Position numbers and translations under genes: made by a program. This document shows, piece after piece, positions 29,353 to 38,200 of a DNA stretch of 64,000 bases. Source of the DNA: Sedimentisphaerales bacterium. GTDB lineage: Bacteria > Planctomycetota > Phycisphaerae > Sedimentisphaerales > SM23-30. The first letter of the stretch is position 1. Every line of letters begins with the position of its first letter. The stretch spans positions 45,465-109,464 of the forward strand of contig JANQJS010000039.1 in assembly GCA_028281535.1 (NCBI GenBank), written 5' to 3'. The notes below the pieces were generated by a model. The model was not told where the DNA came from. It did not search any database and saw only the letters and a program-made list of their open reading frames with translations.

Positions 29353-29790
29353 ATGAAATCTGCTCCAAGCTATTTTTCTGTCTTTACCATTTGCCTCATT
29401 TCAATATTGATACTTGGTTGCAGCCAAACCAACCAAATCGAACCGAAAGATGGCATTTTAGGGCAATGGCAGGGAAAATGGTATTGCGAAAAAACCGGTC
29501 ATGAAGGACCTCTCAAATGTAAACTTTTAAAAATCGAAGATAATAAATACAAAGCGAAATATTCTGGATCGTATACGTTAGTTGTCCCCATTCCATTTTG
29601 GTATAGCGTGGATATGGAAATCACCAAAGAGAATGGTCAAAATCTCATCCAGGCAGAGTCAGATCTTGGTTGGCTGGGTGGGGGCAAATATACTTACACA
29701 GGAACCATTACTGACGATGAATTCCTGGTGACATACAATTCAAAAAACCATAATGGCACGTTTGAGCTTTTTAGGCCAGGTGTAAAATAG
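29353..29790 (+). CDS. Small hypothetical lipoprotein
   Basis: The 145-residue protein has a lipoprotein signal ending at LILGC (Cys23), then a compact beta-rich domain (GQWQGKWYCEKTG, YKAKYSGSYTLV, GKYTYTGTITDDEFLVTY). The layout suggests a small beta-barrel, lipocalin-like fold, but I do not recognise the family. A GAGGAG ribosome site precedes the ATG. Confidence 0.7.
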   Translation: MKSAPSYFSVFTICLISILILGCSQTNQIEPKDGILGQWQGKWYCEKTGHEGPLKCKLLKIEDNKYKAKYSGSYTLVVPIPFWYSVDMEITKENGQNLIQAESDLGWLGGGKYTYTGTITDDEFLVTYNSKNHNGTFELFRPGVK

Positions 29791-29949
29791 TCGGAAAAAT
29801 TCCCTGAATTTCCAGCTGTTTTCAACGTTTTTAGCGTTTCGGCCCCATTTAACTTTATTTGCAATAATCACTTATATTTTTATTGATCTTCCTCTGTTCA
29901 GATGGTACCTTTATGCACTTGAAAAGTCCCGAGTTCATCGGATTTATCC

Positions 29950-30034
29950 GGAGGATTGGCCGAGTGGTTGAAGGCGGCGGTCTTGAAAACCGCAGTACCG
30001 CAAGGTACCGGGGGTTCGAATCCCTCATCCTCCG
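29950..30034 (+). tRNA. tRNA-Ser (anticodon TGA)
   Basis: The acceptor arms GGAGGAT and ATCCTCC pair perfectly, with G as discriminator. The anticodon stem GCGGT/ACCGC encloses CTTGAAA, anticodon TGA. A long variable arm (AGTACCGCAAGGTACC) and GGTTCGAATCC T-arm complete a class II tRNA of 85 bases. CCA is not encoded. Confidence 0.97.
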
Positions 30035-30167
30035 TTTTCTTTTTTATATTCCCCTTTGCATATACTATTTTCAAATTGTAGTGAATTGTCATTTCTGCTA
30101 AGTGTCTGTATTTAGCTACGCCGAATGCTCGAAAATTCATGCCTTTATATTTTTTAGGGAGGACTTT

Positions 30168-30740
30168 TTATTTCTTACCCATCGCTTTCACTTCTTTATG
30201 TCGAAAGCAAGATACAATATGATCATTCACCAAACCAATTGATTGAATCCAGGCATAAACAATCGTACTGCCCACAAAATTAAAACCACGTTTCTTCATA
30301 TCTTTACTGATGGTATCTGACAGATCAGTCTTAGCGGGAATCTCTTTGACGGTTTTAAACTTATTTTGAATGGGTTTGCCATCCACAAAATCCCAGATGT
30401 AGCTGTCAAAGCTGCCAAACTCTTCCTGTACTTTAAGAAAGGCCTGAGCATTTTGAATCGCCGAGGCCACTTTCAATTTATTCCGAATAATCCCTGGATT
30501 CTTCAAAAGCTCATTGGTCTTACGTTTGCCATAACGAGCTATGGTTTCAATATCCCACTGATCAAACGCCTCACGATAACTCTCACGTTTCTTTAAAATG
30601 GTCAACCAACTCAGTCCTGCCTGAGCACCATCCAGAATCAAAAACTCAAACAAGGTCTGGTCATCATGCTCGGGATTGCCCCAAATCGTATCATGATACT
30701 CGATCATAATCTCTTGCATCGTCCAATCACATCGCTTCAT
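30168..30740 (-). CDS. tag: DNA-3-methyladenine glycosylase I
   Basis: Tag removes 3-methyladenine from alkylated DNA in base-excision repair. The 190-residue protein shows the family pattern: RCDW at the N-terminus, YHDTIWGNPEHDDQTLFEFL, DGAQAGLSWLTILKKRESYREAF, and the zinc-binding end (HIVSCFRH) that pairs with the N-terminal Cys and His. AAGGGA precedes the ATG. It stands alone between the tRNA and the prepilin trio. Confidence 0.95.
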   Translation of the reverse strand: MKRCDWTMQEIMIEYHDTIWGNPEHDDQTLFEFLILDGAQAGLSWLTILKKRESYREAFDQWDIETIARYGKRKTNELLKNPGIIRNKLKVASAIQNAQAFLKVQEEFGSFDSYIWDFVDGKPIQNKFKTVKEIPAKTDLSDTISKDMKKRGFNFVGSTIVYAWIQSIGLVNDHIVSCFRHKEVKAMGKK

Positions 30741-30812
30741 CTAATGTCCCTTAAATAGTAAATATCTTAGACAATAATGAAGTGATGTCAAACGAAGATT
30801 GGAGATGTTACC

Positions 30813-30844
30813 CAGACAAAGGAAATGTGTTTTTCCTTTGTCTG
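30813..30844 (-). terminator. Strong 13-bp hairpin after the prepilin-like gene
   Basis: CAGACAAAGGAAA and TTTCCTTTGTCTG pair perfectly, and the hairpin begins two bases after the stop codon. No clear U-run follows on the minus strand, so it is a terminator-like or RNA-stabilising hairpin rather than a textbook terminator. Confidence 0.6.
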
Positions 30845-30846
30845 AA

Positions 30847-31785
30847 TTATTCGCTTGTAGATGAGTTTTGATTGGGATTAGCAAAATCCCAATCTTTTGA
30901 TTTTGCCTGGTTGGACCACAAACGCATGTTTTTCATTTCTTTGGCTGATAAGGTATCTACATGCCCATCAAAAAATGCGGTCACGGTCTTATTCGAAAAT
31001 CGTCCCTTTGGCAATCCGATGAGACGGGATTCATCGACGACTTTAATTTCCTCTCCTTTTTCATCCAAATCCCAGATTCTACCATTGGCAACTGGCGGTA
31101 AAACGTAAAACAAACCAACTTCTTTCGTATCGGAACTTGAATCAAATTGTTGACTTTCTGTAAAAACAATTTGTTCGTTAGGATACTTAATTCCTGAGGC
31201 ATGATATTCAACATGCTTTCCTAAATTTGGAGTGTAATTTGTTTTACCATCAACTTGCCCCTTCGGTTTGTAACCTTGATACCAACTATTTTGATGCCCG
31301 CCTAAAAATACGGCATTAAGGCCAAATGTCGGATGTAAACTTAAGATGTAGGCTTTGTCATTTGCATCAACTTGAGAATCTAATTCTGAAGGTCGTTCTG
31401 GTGGCGACCTATGCGTATAGAGAAGATCCCAAACATCATCAACATAAGGAACAATACGCCAAGGATATCGTTGTGTGGTTAACCCCTCAAATTCATGACC
31501 CGAATCAGGATCTTTGGCGGATATTGTTTTTCCATCAACAAGAGAAGGTGGGTAAGCCAACATGAGTCGATCATTGTGATCATTATAATATTGCGTATAA
31601 GCCATCATTAATTGACGTGCGTGCGCCGATGTTCGTACTTGTTTTGCCATGTTTTTCGCACGTCCCAGGGCTGGCATCAAAATACTTATTAACAGAGAGA
31701 TAATGCCAATCACCACCAGAAGCTCGATCAATGTAAATCCATTTACACGATAATTTGACTGGATATTTTTAGGGTTTATACGCAT
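30847..31785 (-). CDS. Prepilin-like secreted protein (planctomycete type, late DG motif)
   Basis: The 312-residue protein has a type IV prepilin leader (NG|FTLIELLVVIGIISLLI), a conserved ALGRAKNMAKQVR stretch after the helix, and a C-terminal VTAFFDGHVDTL motif. This is typical of the large DUF1559-like families in Planctomycetota and relatives. These proteins are processed by a prepilin peptidase; their roles are mostly unknown. An AAGGAG ribosome site precedes the ATG. The gene follows the dockerin-like gene by four bases, in the same transcript. Confidence 0.8.
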   Translation of the reverse strand: MRINPKNIQSNYRVNGFTLIELLVVIGIISLLISILMPALGRAKNMAKQVRTSAHARQLMMAYTQYYNDHNDRLMLAYPPSLVDGKTISAKDPDSGHEFEGLTTQRYPWRIVPYVDDVWDLLYTHRSPPERPSELDSQVDANDKAYILSLHPTFGLNAVFLGGHQNSWYQGYKPKGQVDGKTNYTPNLGKHVEYHASGIKYPNEQIVFTESQQFDSSSDTKEVGLFYVLPPVANGRIWDLDEKGEEIKVVDESRLIGLPKGRFSNKTVTAFFDGHVDTLSAKEMKNMRLWSNQAKSKDWDFANPNQNSSTSE

Positions 31786-31789
31786 GAGT

Positions 31790-32704
31790 CTAGACTCCTT
31801 CTAGCCAATAATAGAAAAATTCATGTACATCATTTAAATCAACAATCCCATCAAGGTTAAAATCACTGCCATTGCATCCTTCATAACCTTCGCAGCCTTC
31901 GTTTAACCAATTGCCAATCAGTAGTGAAAAGTCAACAAAGTCTACCACGTTATTATCATTGATATCACGAGGGCCTGGAATCGGTGTCAAAGAAACGGGG
32001 CCAGCAGCACACAGTGTATCAACCTGAACTTGTTTCGTATTACAGTGAATGAATGCATCAGCTATTATTCGGAAATCTCCCACATAATTAGACAGGAAAA
32101 ACTCCGCAATGATTTCTTCAGAAAAAACCTCATCACCCGCATCTGGAATAGGATTGCCGGTAGGGACAACAATATTACTGATTCGATCAATGCGCAGTGC
32201 TTCAGCATTGCTGCCACCCGTAATCGGTTGATCAGAAAGATCTACGATACGAATCGTATCATGAAAAATTCCGATAGGTATGTTAGGATCTTGTAGTGTT
32301 CCATCTGGGTTTTGTGAAGCGGCAACCTGAAAAATCACATGTGTACCATAACCCGCAGGAACACCTCCACCTGATGTGCCGCCATGATTATAAATATCTG
32401 CCTTGAAACTATAGTTTCCTGAAAAAGCATAGAATCCAGATGAACTAAAAAAACCAGGTGAAATGGGCAGTAGACTAGGTGAAATCAACCCTGCAGGATT
32501 GGTTGCATAAAATCCCGTTTCGTTAGGAGGGTTAGGCGTTGGTGAAAAAACATCCCATTCCTGATAGGTTGTATATAGGCTATTCGCATCCCAGTTTGCT
32601 GGATCAACAAAATAAGCGGCTTCATTTTCAATAGTTGGTGGCACAGCGATTAAAGCTGTTGTTGTAAGGAACATGGCAATTAAAAACATGATTCCTTTTC
32701 TCAT
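31790..32704 (-). CDS. Secreted protein with C-terminal dockerin-like repeats
   Basis: From the ATG with a GAAAGGA ribosome site the protein has 304 residues and a signal peptide (MFLIAMFLTTTALIAVP). The middle is a beta-rich domain of unknown type. The C-terminus carries two EF-hand-like dockerin repeats (DINDNNVVDFVDFSLLIGNW and DFNLDGIVDLNDVHEFFYYW) separated by a Cys pair. Many planctomycete proteins end this way without any cohesin partner being known. It lies between the PEP-CTERM and prepilin-like genes. Confidence 0.75.
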   Translation of the reverse strand: MRKGIMFLIAMFLTTTALIAVPPTIENEAAYFVDPANWDANSLYTTYQEWDVFSPTPNPPNETGFYATNPAGLISPSLLPISPGFFSSSGFYAFSGNYSFKADIYNHGGTSGGGVPAGYGTHVIFQVAASQNPDGTLQDPNIPIGIFHDTIRIVDLSDQPITGGSNAEALRIDRISNIVVPTGNPIPDAGDEVFSEEIIAEFFLSNYVGDFRIIADAFIHCNTKQVQVDTLCAAGPVSLTPIPGPRDINDNNVVDFVDFSLLIGNWLNEGCEGYEGCNGSDFNLDGIVDLNDVHEFFYYWLEGV

Positions 32705-32732
32705 TGTGTATCCTTTCAATTTATATTTTAAA

Positions 32733-32772
32733 GAATGAAGCATTCCCTCCGGAATCGTGGAATGCTCCATTC
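32733..32772 (-). terminator. Imperfect 14-bp hairpin between PEP-CTERM and dockerin-like genes
   Basis: On the minus strand GAATGGAGCATTCC pairs with GGAATGCTTCATTC with one mismatch, followed by TTTAAAATA. It is a plausible partial terminator that would lower expression of the two downstream genes. Confidence 0.55.
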
Positions 32773-32787
32773 TATATTACTTTTTAA

Positions 32788-33474
32788 TTATGCATTGCGA
32801 CGTTTACGTAATATCGCAAGGCTACCCAGTCCCAACAAACTTATAGTCGCAGGTTCTGGAACAATCGTTGGATTATCAATATCGAATGTAAATGTTGCAG
32901 GGTTACCAGCCAAAGCAGCAGGGGCATCCGCACCGACTTGAATGTTTCCAAGATTACTGAATACCGCAGCAAAGCTGGTTCCTTCATAGGATACAAAAGG
33001 AAAACCATCAACAATAGGAAAGGTAATCGTTGTCCAGGTATTAGGTAAAACAGGGACAACATTCACTGCAATACCACCAGGAAAGTTACCTGGCCCAGCA
33101 AAGCGGGTAAAATAGGTCAAGGGGACTGGAGCATTATGTCGAACATCTACACTAAAAGCTGTTACGCCTTCGGTAATCCAGTTGCCAGCAAACGCACCAC
33201 CACTTGAACCAAACGTTACATGGCCACGGTGGAGTGTTGCACTATCACCAGCACTTGCTCCAGCAAATGAAAAATCGGTACTTGCATAAGCGCTACCGCC
33301 TGGGCCACCCGTTGGCACATGCGTCAAATCTGGACCGACAGGGCTATTGCCTCTCCAGGATGATGAACTCGTATCAAATCCTTCTGTAAAAGGAATGGTT
33401 GCAGCGTTTGCACTTACAGCAAAAGTCAATACACTTACACAAACAAATAATTTCATACTATTCTTCAATTTCAT
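32788..33474 (-). CDS. PEP-CTERM sorting-domain protein
   Basis: The 228-residue protein has a signal peptide (LFVCVSVLTFAVSANA), a beta-sandwich body (FNLxF-poor; SFDVRHNAPVPLTYFTRF) and a classic PEP-CTERM tail: VPEPATISLLGLGSLAIL followed by RKRR. Such tails are recognised and cleaved by an exosortase at the inner membrane. A GGAGG ribosome site precedes the ATG. It is the first gene of the leftward trio, so the trio may form one surface structure (inference). Confidence 0.9.
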   Translation of the reverse strand: MKLKNSMKLFVCVSVLTFAVSANAATIPFTEGFDTSSSSWRGNSPVGPDLTHVPTGGPGGSAYASTDFSFAGASAGDSATLHRGHVTFGSSGGAFAGNWITEGVTAFSVDVRHNAPVPLTYFTRFAGPGNFPGGIAVNVVPVLPNTWTTITFPIVDGFPFVSYEGTSFAAVFSNLGNIQVGADAPAALAGNPATFTFDIDNPTIVPEPATISLLGLGSLAILRKRRNA

Positions 33475-33623
33475 TTTTCAGTTTCCTCCAAATTTTAATC
33501 ATGTTGTTACATCTTGGAATAAGTTTCGATTACATTGTTTCTGAGCCACTCAGAAACGTTACTAATTATAATTATTCAAATACAAGCTAAATGTCGCCAA
33601 GCCTCCTTTCTGTTTTCTCACAC

Positions 33624-33660
33624 AAAAAAAAGAGCAACAGTCTATTTAAAACCGTTGCTC
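33624..33660 (-). terminator. Terminator of the heme uptake operon
   Basis: On the minus strand GAGCAAC pairs with GTTGCTC around a loop of about 15 bases, followed by eight T. It lies roughly 90 bases after the hemP stop. Confidence 0.85.
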
Positions 33661-33746
33661 CCTGGCTGGCGTTATTTGGCTTGCTGGGTTGCAAGAAAGA
33701 GGTAATGGATGTTAGTCAAATGTTAAATAGGCAAAACCTTATCACT

Positions 33747-33923
33747 TTATTTATTCATGATTAATTTTCCATTTCGGGTGATGCGAATACGATAAAGCTC
33801 ACCTTCATATCGAATCATGAATTCATTTTGTCTCTGAAACAATTCGCTCGCTTCATAAACCGGAACCGGTGGATCTTGCGATGTCGAATGATCAGAGTCA
33901 AAAGATTTATCATCTATGTCCAT
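33747..33923 (-). CDS. hemP: Hemin uptake protein HemP
   Basis: This 58-residue protein is easily missed. It begins MDIDDKSFDSDHS and has the HemP core: ASELFQRQNEFMIRYEGE followed by LYRIRITRNGKLIMNK. The ending ITRNGKLI-x-x-K is the family hallmark. HemP genes accompany heme uptake loci; in some bacteria HemP acts as a regulator or activator of heme receptor expression. It is the last gene of the hmu operon, 24 bases after hmuS, and is followed by a strong terminator. Confidence 0.88.
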   Translation of the reverse strand: MDIDDKSFDSDHSTSQDPPVPVYEASELFQRQNEFMIRYEGELYRIRITRNGKLIMNK

Positions 33924-33947
33924 AATACCATCTCAATCAATTATCAA

Positions 33948-35000
33948 TTAAGCCAGGGAGTCTGCGAGTTCACGCCACTCCGGCAATTCAGGATTCCCGG
34001 GCTTACGTTTACCAAAGAAGGTAATAAGCAGTTCACCATCTTTGTCATATTGTTCTAAAGAAGTCACGACACCATCTTCAGTAGGCTTGTGAACTAAATA
34101 ACTACTATGAATACCCGATTCGCATAAGTGTAGATTGAAATCAGGATCCATCACATTGTACCAATCTTTGAATTCCATCACTTTTTCAACATTACCCGTA
34201 TGAATCTGAATACAACCAGAATTACCAATGAAAACCATAATGGGTAGTTTGGTTTCTGATGCTGAGTCCAGAATTTTACGATGGCTCATATTGTCAACTT
34301 GAACAGCTAAATCATCGGGAGCAATTCGCAACGCTTGGGTTCTTGATACTCTGAATTTACCTAAAAGCATGTAAAAATCATGGGTATCTTTCAGGTCACG
34401 CCATGCCTGGATAAAGCCTTCCTGGTCAATTTCACTATCAGGTAGTTCGCCTTTAGGGGGTTTTGGAGCTTCAGCGGTAAATTCAGGCGTTTGATCGTCT
34501 GATTTAAATTTTTCTACAATTCGGGTAAAAGCTTCCACGCTGCTATCAGGTTTTAAGTGCGTTTTGTGAATCGCCAGTCCTGTTTTATCAAAGAACTGAA
34601 TACTGCGTTTGATGTCCCCTTTGTCACCTGCTTGCTCTACGGCAAACTTATGAACCCACTGCCCAAAAAACATACGAAGATCAATATCTTCACCCACAAC
34701 AATGCTGGCATGTTTTTGAATCTGCACTGGATCATACACACCGACACGTTCATGTACCGCATAATCATTGCGAGTCAATGCCATGACACGTCCCATGGTT
34801 TTAAATTCCAGCAGCATATCTCCTGGATCACCTTCCAAACGCGTGACGGTATTTCCGCAATCAGAAACCAAAAGTTCTGCTTCAGAAACGCCTAAGTTTT
34901 CCGCGGCATCGCGTATGCGAAGTCTTGGGTTATCCTGTCGTAACATTTCCCACCGCTCTTTGAGCGAGGCACCACCAGCTTGAGTGTCAGATGAACTCAT
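33948..35000 (-). CDS. hmuS: HmuS/HemS-family heme-degrading or heme-trafficking protein
   Basis: The 350-residue cytoplasmic protein has the two tandem HemS-like repeats expected for the family (about 15-170 and 190-340). Motifs include SLKERWEMLRQDNPRLRIRDAAE, LGVSEAELL, IMVFIGNSGCIQIHTGNVE and HKPTEDGVVTSLEQYDKDG. HmuS-type proteins take heme from the ABC importer and either degrade or store it. The ATG overlaps the hmuV stop by four bases. Confidence 0.88.
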   Translation of the reverse strand: MSSSDTQAGGASLKERWEMLRQDNPRLRIRDAAENLGVSEAELLVSDCGNTVTRLEGDPGDMLLEFKTMGRVMALTRNDYAVHERVGVYDPVQIQKHASIVVGEDIDLRMFFGQWVHKFAVEQAGDKGDIKRSIQFFDKTGLAIHKTHLKPDSSVEAFTRIVEKFKSDDQTPEFTAEAPKPPKGELPDSEIDQEGFIQAWRDLKDTHDFYMLLGKFRVSRTQALRIAPDDLAVQVDNMSHRKILDSASETKLPIMVFIGNSGCIQIHTGNVEKVMEFKDWYNVMDPDFNLHLCESGIHSSYLVHKPTEDGVVTSLEQYDKDGELLITFFGKRKPGNPELPEWRELADSLA

Positions 35001-35875
35001 AAAGATTCTCCTTCAATAACATGTGTTTTTTTTCTCTTATGATGATTAAAAAGCTCTGGGGTGACAGGCATGTCATACTCCATACCTTCATCACTAACAT
35101 CTTCACCACCTAAAGCAGGAACCATCCAGGGACATCCAGAAGGATGACGCCAGATGTTACAATCTAAACCAAATGCCTCTTTAATATGAGTTGAAGTAAA
35201 GACTTGGTCAGGACTTCCAGCAATAAGCAAGTGTCCTTGATGCAAAATGACAATCATGTCTGCATAGTAAGAGGCTAAATTCAAATCATGAAGTGATGCG
35301 ATAACTGTTTTGCCTTCAGCGACACTTTCTTTACAAAATTCCAACATGCGAACTTGTTGTTTTGGGTCAAGATGATTGGTTGGTTCATCCAATAGATAAA
35401 CCCCTGTTTGTTGTACAATCATTCGTGCTGCATCAACGCGTCGTGCTTCACCACCCGACAGCGTACTGTAGGTTCGATTTGCAAAACTGGATAAATCCAT
35501 TCTTTCAAGTGCTTTTTGGACTATCTCATTATCCTTTGGGCCTTCTTTGCATCCATCCAAGTGAACCAGTCGTCCCATCATGACTACTTCTTGGACTGAA
35601 AATGGAAAATTCCCACCACGATGCTGCGATAATACCGCGCGATGATGTGCTAGTGATTTCAATGAATAATCAACAATGGGTTTGTCCATAAATTCAATAT
35701 ACCCCTGACTCGTCTGCAGCTCACCTGACAATAATTTTAATAGTGTTGTTTTTCCTGCACCATTGGAGCCCACCAAAGCAATAAATTTTCCTGAAGGTAA
35801 TTCAAGGTTGATCTCTTGCAATAACCATTTTGTTCTGATTTTAAATCCGACATTCCTTAGGTTATAAACTGCCAC
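34997..35875 (-). CDS. hmuV: Heme ABC transporter ATPase HmuV
   Basis: The importer ATPase. A GTG start is chosen because GGGAGG sits six bases upstream; the longer upstream ATG frame has no such site and would overlap hmuU by 68 bases instead of 14. Walker A is GSNGAGKTT (about 36-44), the signature is LSGGEARR, Walker B is YLLDEPTNHLD and the switch His is in ASLHDLN. It has 293 residues. The C-terminal tail holds HPSGCPWMVPAL, common in HmuV. Confidence 0.93.
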   Translation of the reverse strand: MAVYNLRNVGFKIRTKWLLQEINLELPSGKFIALVGSNGAGKTTLLKLLSGELQTSQGYIEFMDKPIVDYSLKSLAHHRAVLSQHRGGNFPFSVQEVVMMGRLVHLDGCKEGPKDNEIVQKALERMDLSSFANRTYSTLSGGEARRVDAARMIVQQTGVYLLDEPTNHLDPKQQVRMLEFCKESVAEGKTVIASLHDLNLASYYADMIVILHQGHLLIAGSPDQVFTSTHIKEAFGLDCNIWRHPSGCPWMVPALGGEDVSDEGMEYDMPVTPELFNHHKRKKTHVIEGESL

Positions 35876-36869
35876 GAAGCACCTCCCGGGAATATCGAAT
35901 GAGTAGCCATAAAAAGAAAGGGCCACCAACGAGTGCTGTCACAATTCCCACAGGCATTTCGGCTGGAATGACAACCGTTCGTGCGACTAAATCAGCCAGT
36001 ACCAGTAACATCGCACCGCCCATTGTACTGGCCGGTAATAGCCAACGATGATCAGCTCCAATCCATAATCGCAAAAGGTGCGGTACAACTAAGCCAACAA
36101 ATCCAATTGCACCTGCTACAGAAACGGCACTACCTACAAGTAAGGCCGATCCAAAAATGATTTTTAGTCGTAATCTTTTGATTGAAACACCTAAATGAAA
36201 TGCTTCTGATTCCCCCAAACTCATAGCATTCAAATCGCTACCCAATGACCAAAGAATAAAAAGACCAATACCAAAAAATGGTAAGATCAATAAAACCATA
36301 GACCAGGTCGCTGATCCAAATCCACCTAAAAGCCAAAAGGTAAGTGTTCGTAATTGTTCATCATCTGACAAAAATGTCATCAGGCCAATCCCTGCTCCGG
36401 CAATCGCATTCATCGCAATCCCTGCCAGGATCAGTGTGACAACATTAAAGTTACCAGAACTTCGAGCCACCAGCCAAAGGAGACTTACTGTTCCCACACC
36501 TCCCAAAAAGGCAGCAATCGGCAAACCAATTTGAAGACTCATCAAATTGGAAAACATCACAATCCAAATCGCCGCGCCAAACGCTGCACCATTACTTACG
36601 CCAATAATCTCTGGTGCTGCAAGCGGATTACGGAAAAGTCCTTGCAAGCAAGCTCCAGAAATCGCTAATGCTGCCCCAACGAGTGCGGCCAATACCACAC
36701 GAGGAAAACGTACCATCGTTAAAACCGCATAACCTTCTTCTTGTTGAAGTAGAATAGATGGGATTTTCCAGGGAGAAATATAATAAGCGCCTAAACCTGC
36801 ACATAATAGTAGTACTGCAGGAAGTAGTAAACTTAATACAGACATCGATTTTAAATATCGAGCTTGCAA
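35862..36869 (-). CDS. hmuU: Heme ABC transporter permease HmuU
   Basis: A FecCD/BtuC-type permease of 335 residues with about ten hydrophobic helices (LAALVGAALAISGACLQGLFRNPLA is the family hallmark, followed by GVSNGAAFGA; the C-terminal GFVGLVVPHLLRLWIG contacts the ATPase). The start is TTG with a GAGGTGA site eight bases upstream; an ATG eight codons later has no ribosome site. It follows hmuT by three bases. Confidence 0.93.
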   Translation of the reverse strand: MQARYLKSMSVLSLLLPAVLLLCAGLGAYYISPWKIPSILLQQEEGYAVLTMVRFPRVVLAALVGAALAISGACLQGLFRNPLAAPEIIGVSNGAAFGAAIWIVMFSNLMSLQIGLPIAAFLGGVGTVSLLWLVARSSGNFNVVTLILAGIAMNAIAGAGIGLMTFLSDDEQLRTLTFWLLGGFGSATWSMVLLILPFFGIGLFILWSLGSDLNAMSLGESEAFHLGVSIKRLRLKIIFGSALLVGSAVSVAGAIGFVGLVVPHLLRLWIGADHRWLLPASTMGGAMLLVLADLVARTVVIPAEMPVGIVTALVGGPFFLWLLIRYSREVLRGSL

Positions 36870-36872
36870 AAT

Positions 36873-37775
36873 TTATTTCACCTCGGATAAGTATGTGGAG
36901 TTATTTTCGAACATCGCATGAAATAATTCTAAGGCAGCTTGTCCTGTTCGAGGTCCAAAACTGCTTAATAGCACATCATCCATTGCGATAATGCGTTTGT
37001 TTTTACCTGCAGGTGTTTGTGCAACCCCAGGAAGTTTCATAAACCCTTCAACGCCACCAACGGATTGCAATCCTGTCACAAAAACTAAAAAGGCATCAGG
37101 CCTCGCTGCAATCACCGCTTCAGCATTCATGGGCTTTGGATGCTTCATGCCCGGAAGGCAAATCTCGCCACCGGCCGTTTTTACTAATCCCACAGACCCA
37201 TTATCTTCTCCCATTAAAAAGGTCGTATGAGGACCACGTAAATATAAAGACAATACTCTCGGGCGTTTTTTGTCACCGAGAGATTCTATTTTTTTGTTCA
37301 ACACTTCAAGCTCTTCTTCCATCTTTATAATCAGTGCCTGGCCTTCTGCAACTTTATCAACGAGCTTGGCAATCGTTTTTATTTTATTTCGAGCACCTTC
37401 AACAGTAGGAACTTTTGAAATGATTTCAACGTTCACACCCGCACCACGTAATTGATCTTTAATCGAGGCGGGTTTCATTCGATCAGTTCCAATCAAGAGT
37501 TGAGGTCGTAGTTTTAAAATACCTTCTGCATTCAAACTTGGATGACCGCCCACATCTGGTATCTCTAAAGCTTCTACTGGGTAGATGGATGTTTGATCTC
37601 GCCCGACGATCTGATCACCGCAACCTAAGGCAAAAAGAATTTCAGTGACACTGGCATCCACACTGACGATGTGTAAACGTTTCGTTTCTGCTTGGCCAGA
37701 TTCGTCTTCATTGGCAAAAATATAAAAGGTAGGAATCGCACATAACAATAAAAAAAGTATCAAACGAATTTTCAT
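36873..37775 (-). CDS. hmuT: Periplasmic heme-binding protein HmuT
   Basis: A class III solute-binding protein of 300 residues from the ATG with a GGAGG site. The signal peptide is LILFLLLCAIPTFYIFA. The fold is evident from IVSVDASVTEILFALGCGDQIVGRDQTS, DVGGHPSLNAEGILKLRPQLLIG, and the late GPRTGQAALELF. The Tyr in the SIYPVEA segment is a candidate heme ligand. It is the first gene of the hmuTUVS-hemP operon. No TonB-dependent receptor gene is next to it. Confidence 0.9.
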   Translation of the reverse strand: MKIRLILFLLLCAIPTFYIFANEDESGQAETKRLHIVSVDASVTEILFALGCGDQIVGRDQTSIYPVEALEIPDVGGHPSLNAEGILKLRPQLLIGTDRMKPASIKDQLRGAGVNVEIISKVPTVEGARNKIKTIAKLVDKVAEGQALIIKMEEELEVLNKKIESLGDKKRPRVLSLYLRGPHTTFLMGEDNGSVGLVKTAGGEICLPGMKHPKPMNAEAVIAARPDAFLVFVTGLQSVGGVEGFMKLPGVAQTPAGKNKRIIAMDDVLLSSFGPRTGQAALELFHAMFENNSTYLSEVK

Positions 37776-37840
37776 GCAAGCCTCCAAAGCATCGACACGC
37801 TTTGTTGATTGGGTCAAAATATTACTTTGCTTATCAAAAC

Positions 37841-38017
37841 ATGATGCCAGCTCGTCCCAATCCGAGCACCATCAAGGTCACCAAAAACACTTCTATCTCT
37901 GGCTGGCTAAGAATATTTAAAACCTACAATAATGTATGGCTTTTAATACCATGTTTGGCTTGCCTTACTTTATTCGCATTCTATATCATTATTCTCCAAA
38001 TGCAACAAAAATATTAA
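37841..38017 (+). CDS. Possible small membrane protein upstream of hmuT
   Basis: A 58-residue ORF (MMPARPNPSTIKVTKNTS...) with one strongly hydrophobic segment (VWLLIPCLACLTLFAFYIII) and a positively charged N-terminal half, which fits an N-in single-pass protein. No clear ribosome site precedes it. A weak all-AT hairpin (AAAATATT/AATATTTT) with T residues follows its stop. It is divergent from hmuT. The family is unrecognised and it may be chance. Confidence 0.3.
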   Translation: MMPARPNPSTIKVTKNTSISGWLRIFKTYNNVWLLIPCLACLTLFAFYIIILQMQQKY

Positions 38018-38155
38018 AATTCAATATTTTTCATATTTTATTTAATTACAGTTAATTACAAAAAATATGGGGTAGGGATACAAAAAATAAGTAAAAAAAG
38101 TACTTATTTAAAGTTGATGGAGATTCCCAAAACCATACTAATTTTCAGTATCACA

Positions 38156-38197
38156 GGGTGGCAGCCTCAGCTCATCGAAGATGAGATGGGGATGGTG
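38156..38197 (+). repeat. REP-like hairpin repeat, copy B
   Basis: The same 42-base unit: GGGTGGCAGCCTCAG, stem CTCATC-gaa-GATGAG, ATGGGGATGGTG. It lies just past the 3' end of the transposase frame and points toward it. Confidence 0.85.
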
Positions 38198-38200
38198 TAT

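Noticed and set aside
29883..30140. ORFs on both strands across the tRNA
   Set aside because: They read through the tRNA-Ser; the peptide pieces are tRNA sequence.
38085..38109. AAATAAGTA/TACTTATTT hairpin as an attachment site or terminator
   Set aside because: AT-only stem without a U-tract or a matching copy at the other end of the phage-like module.
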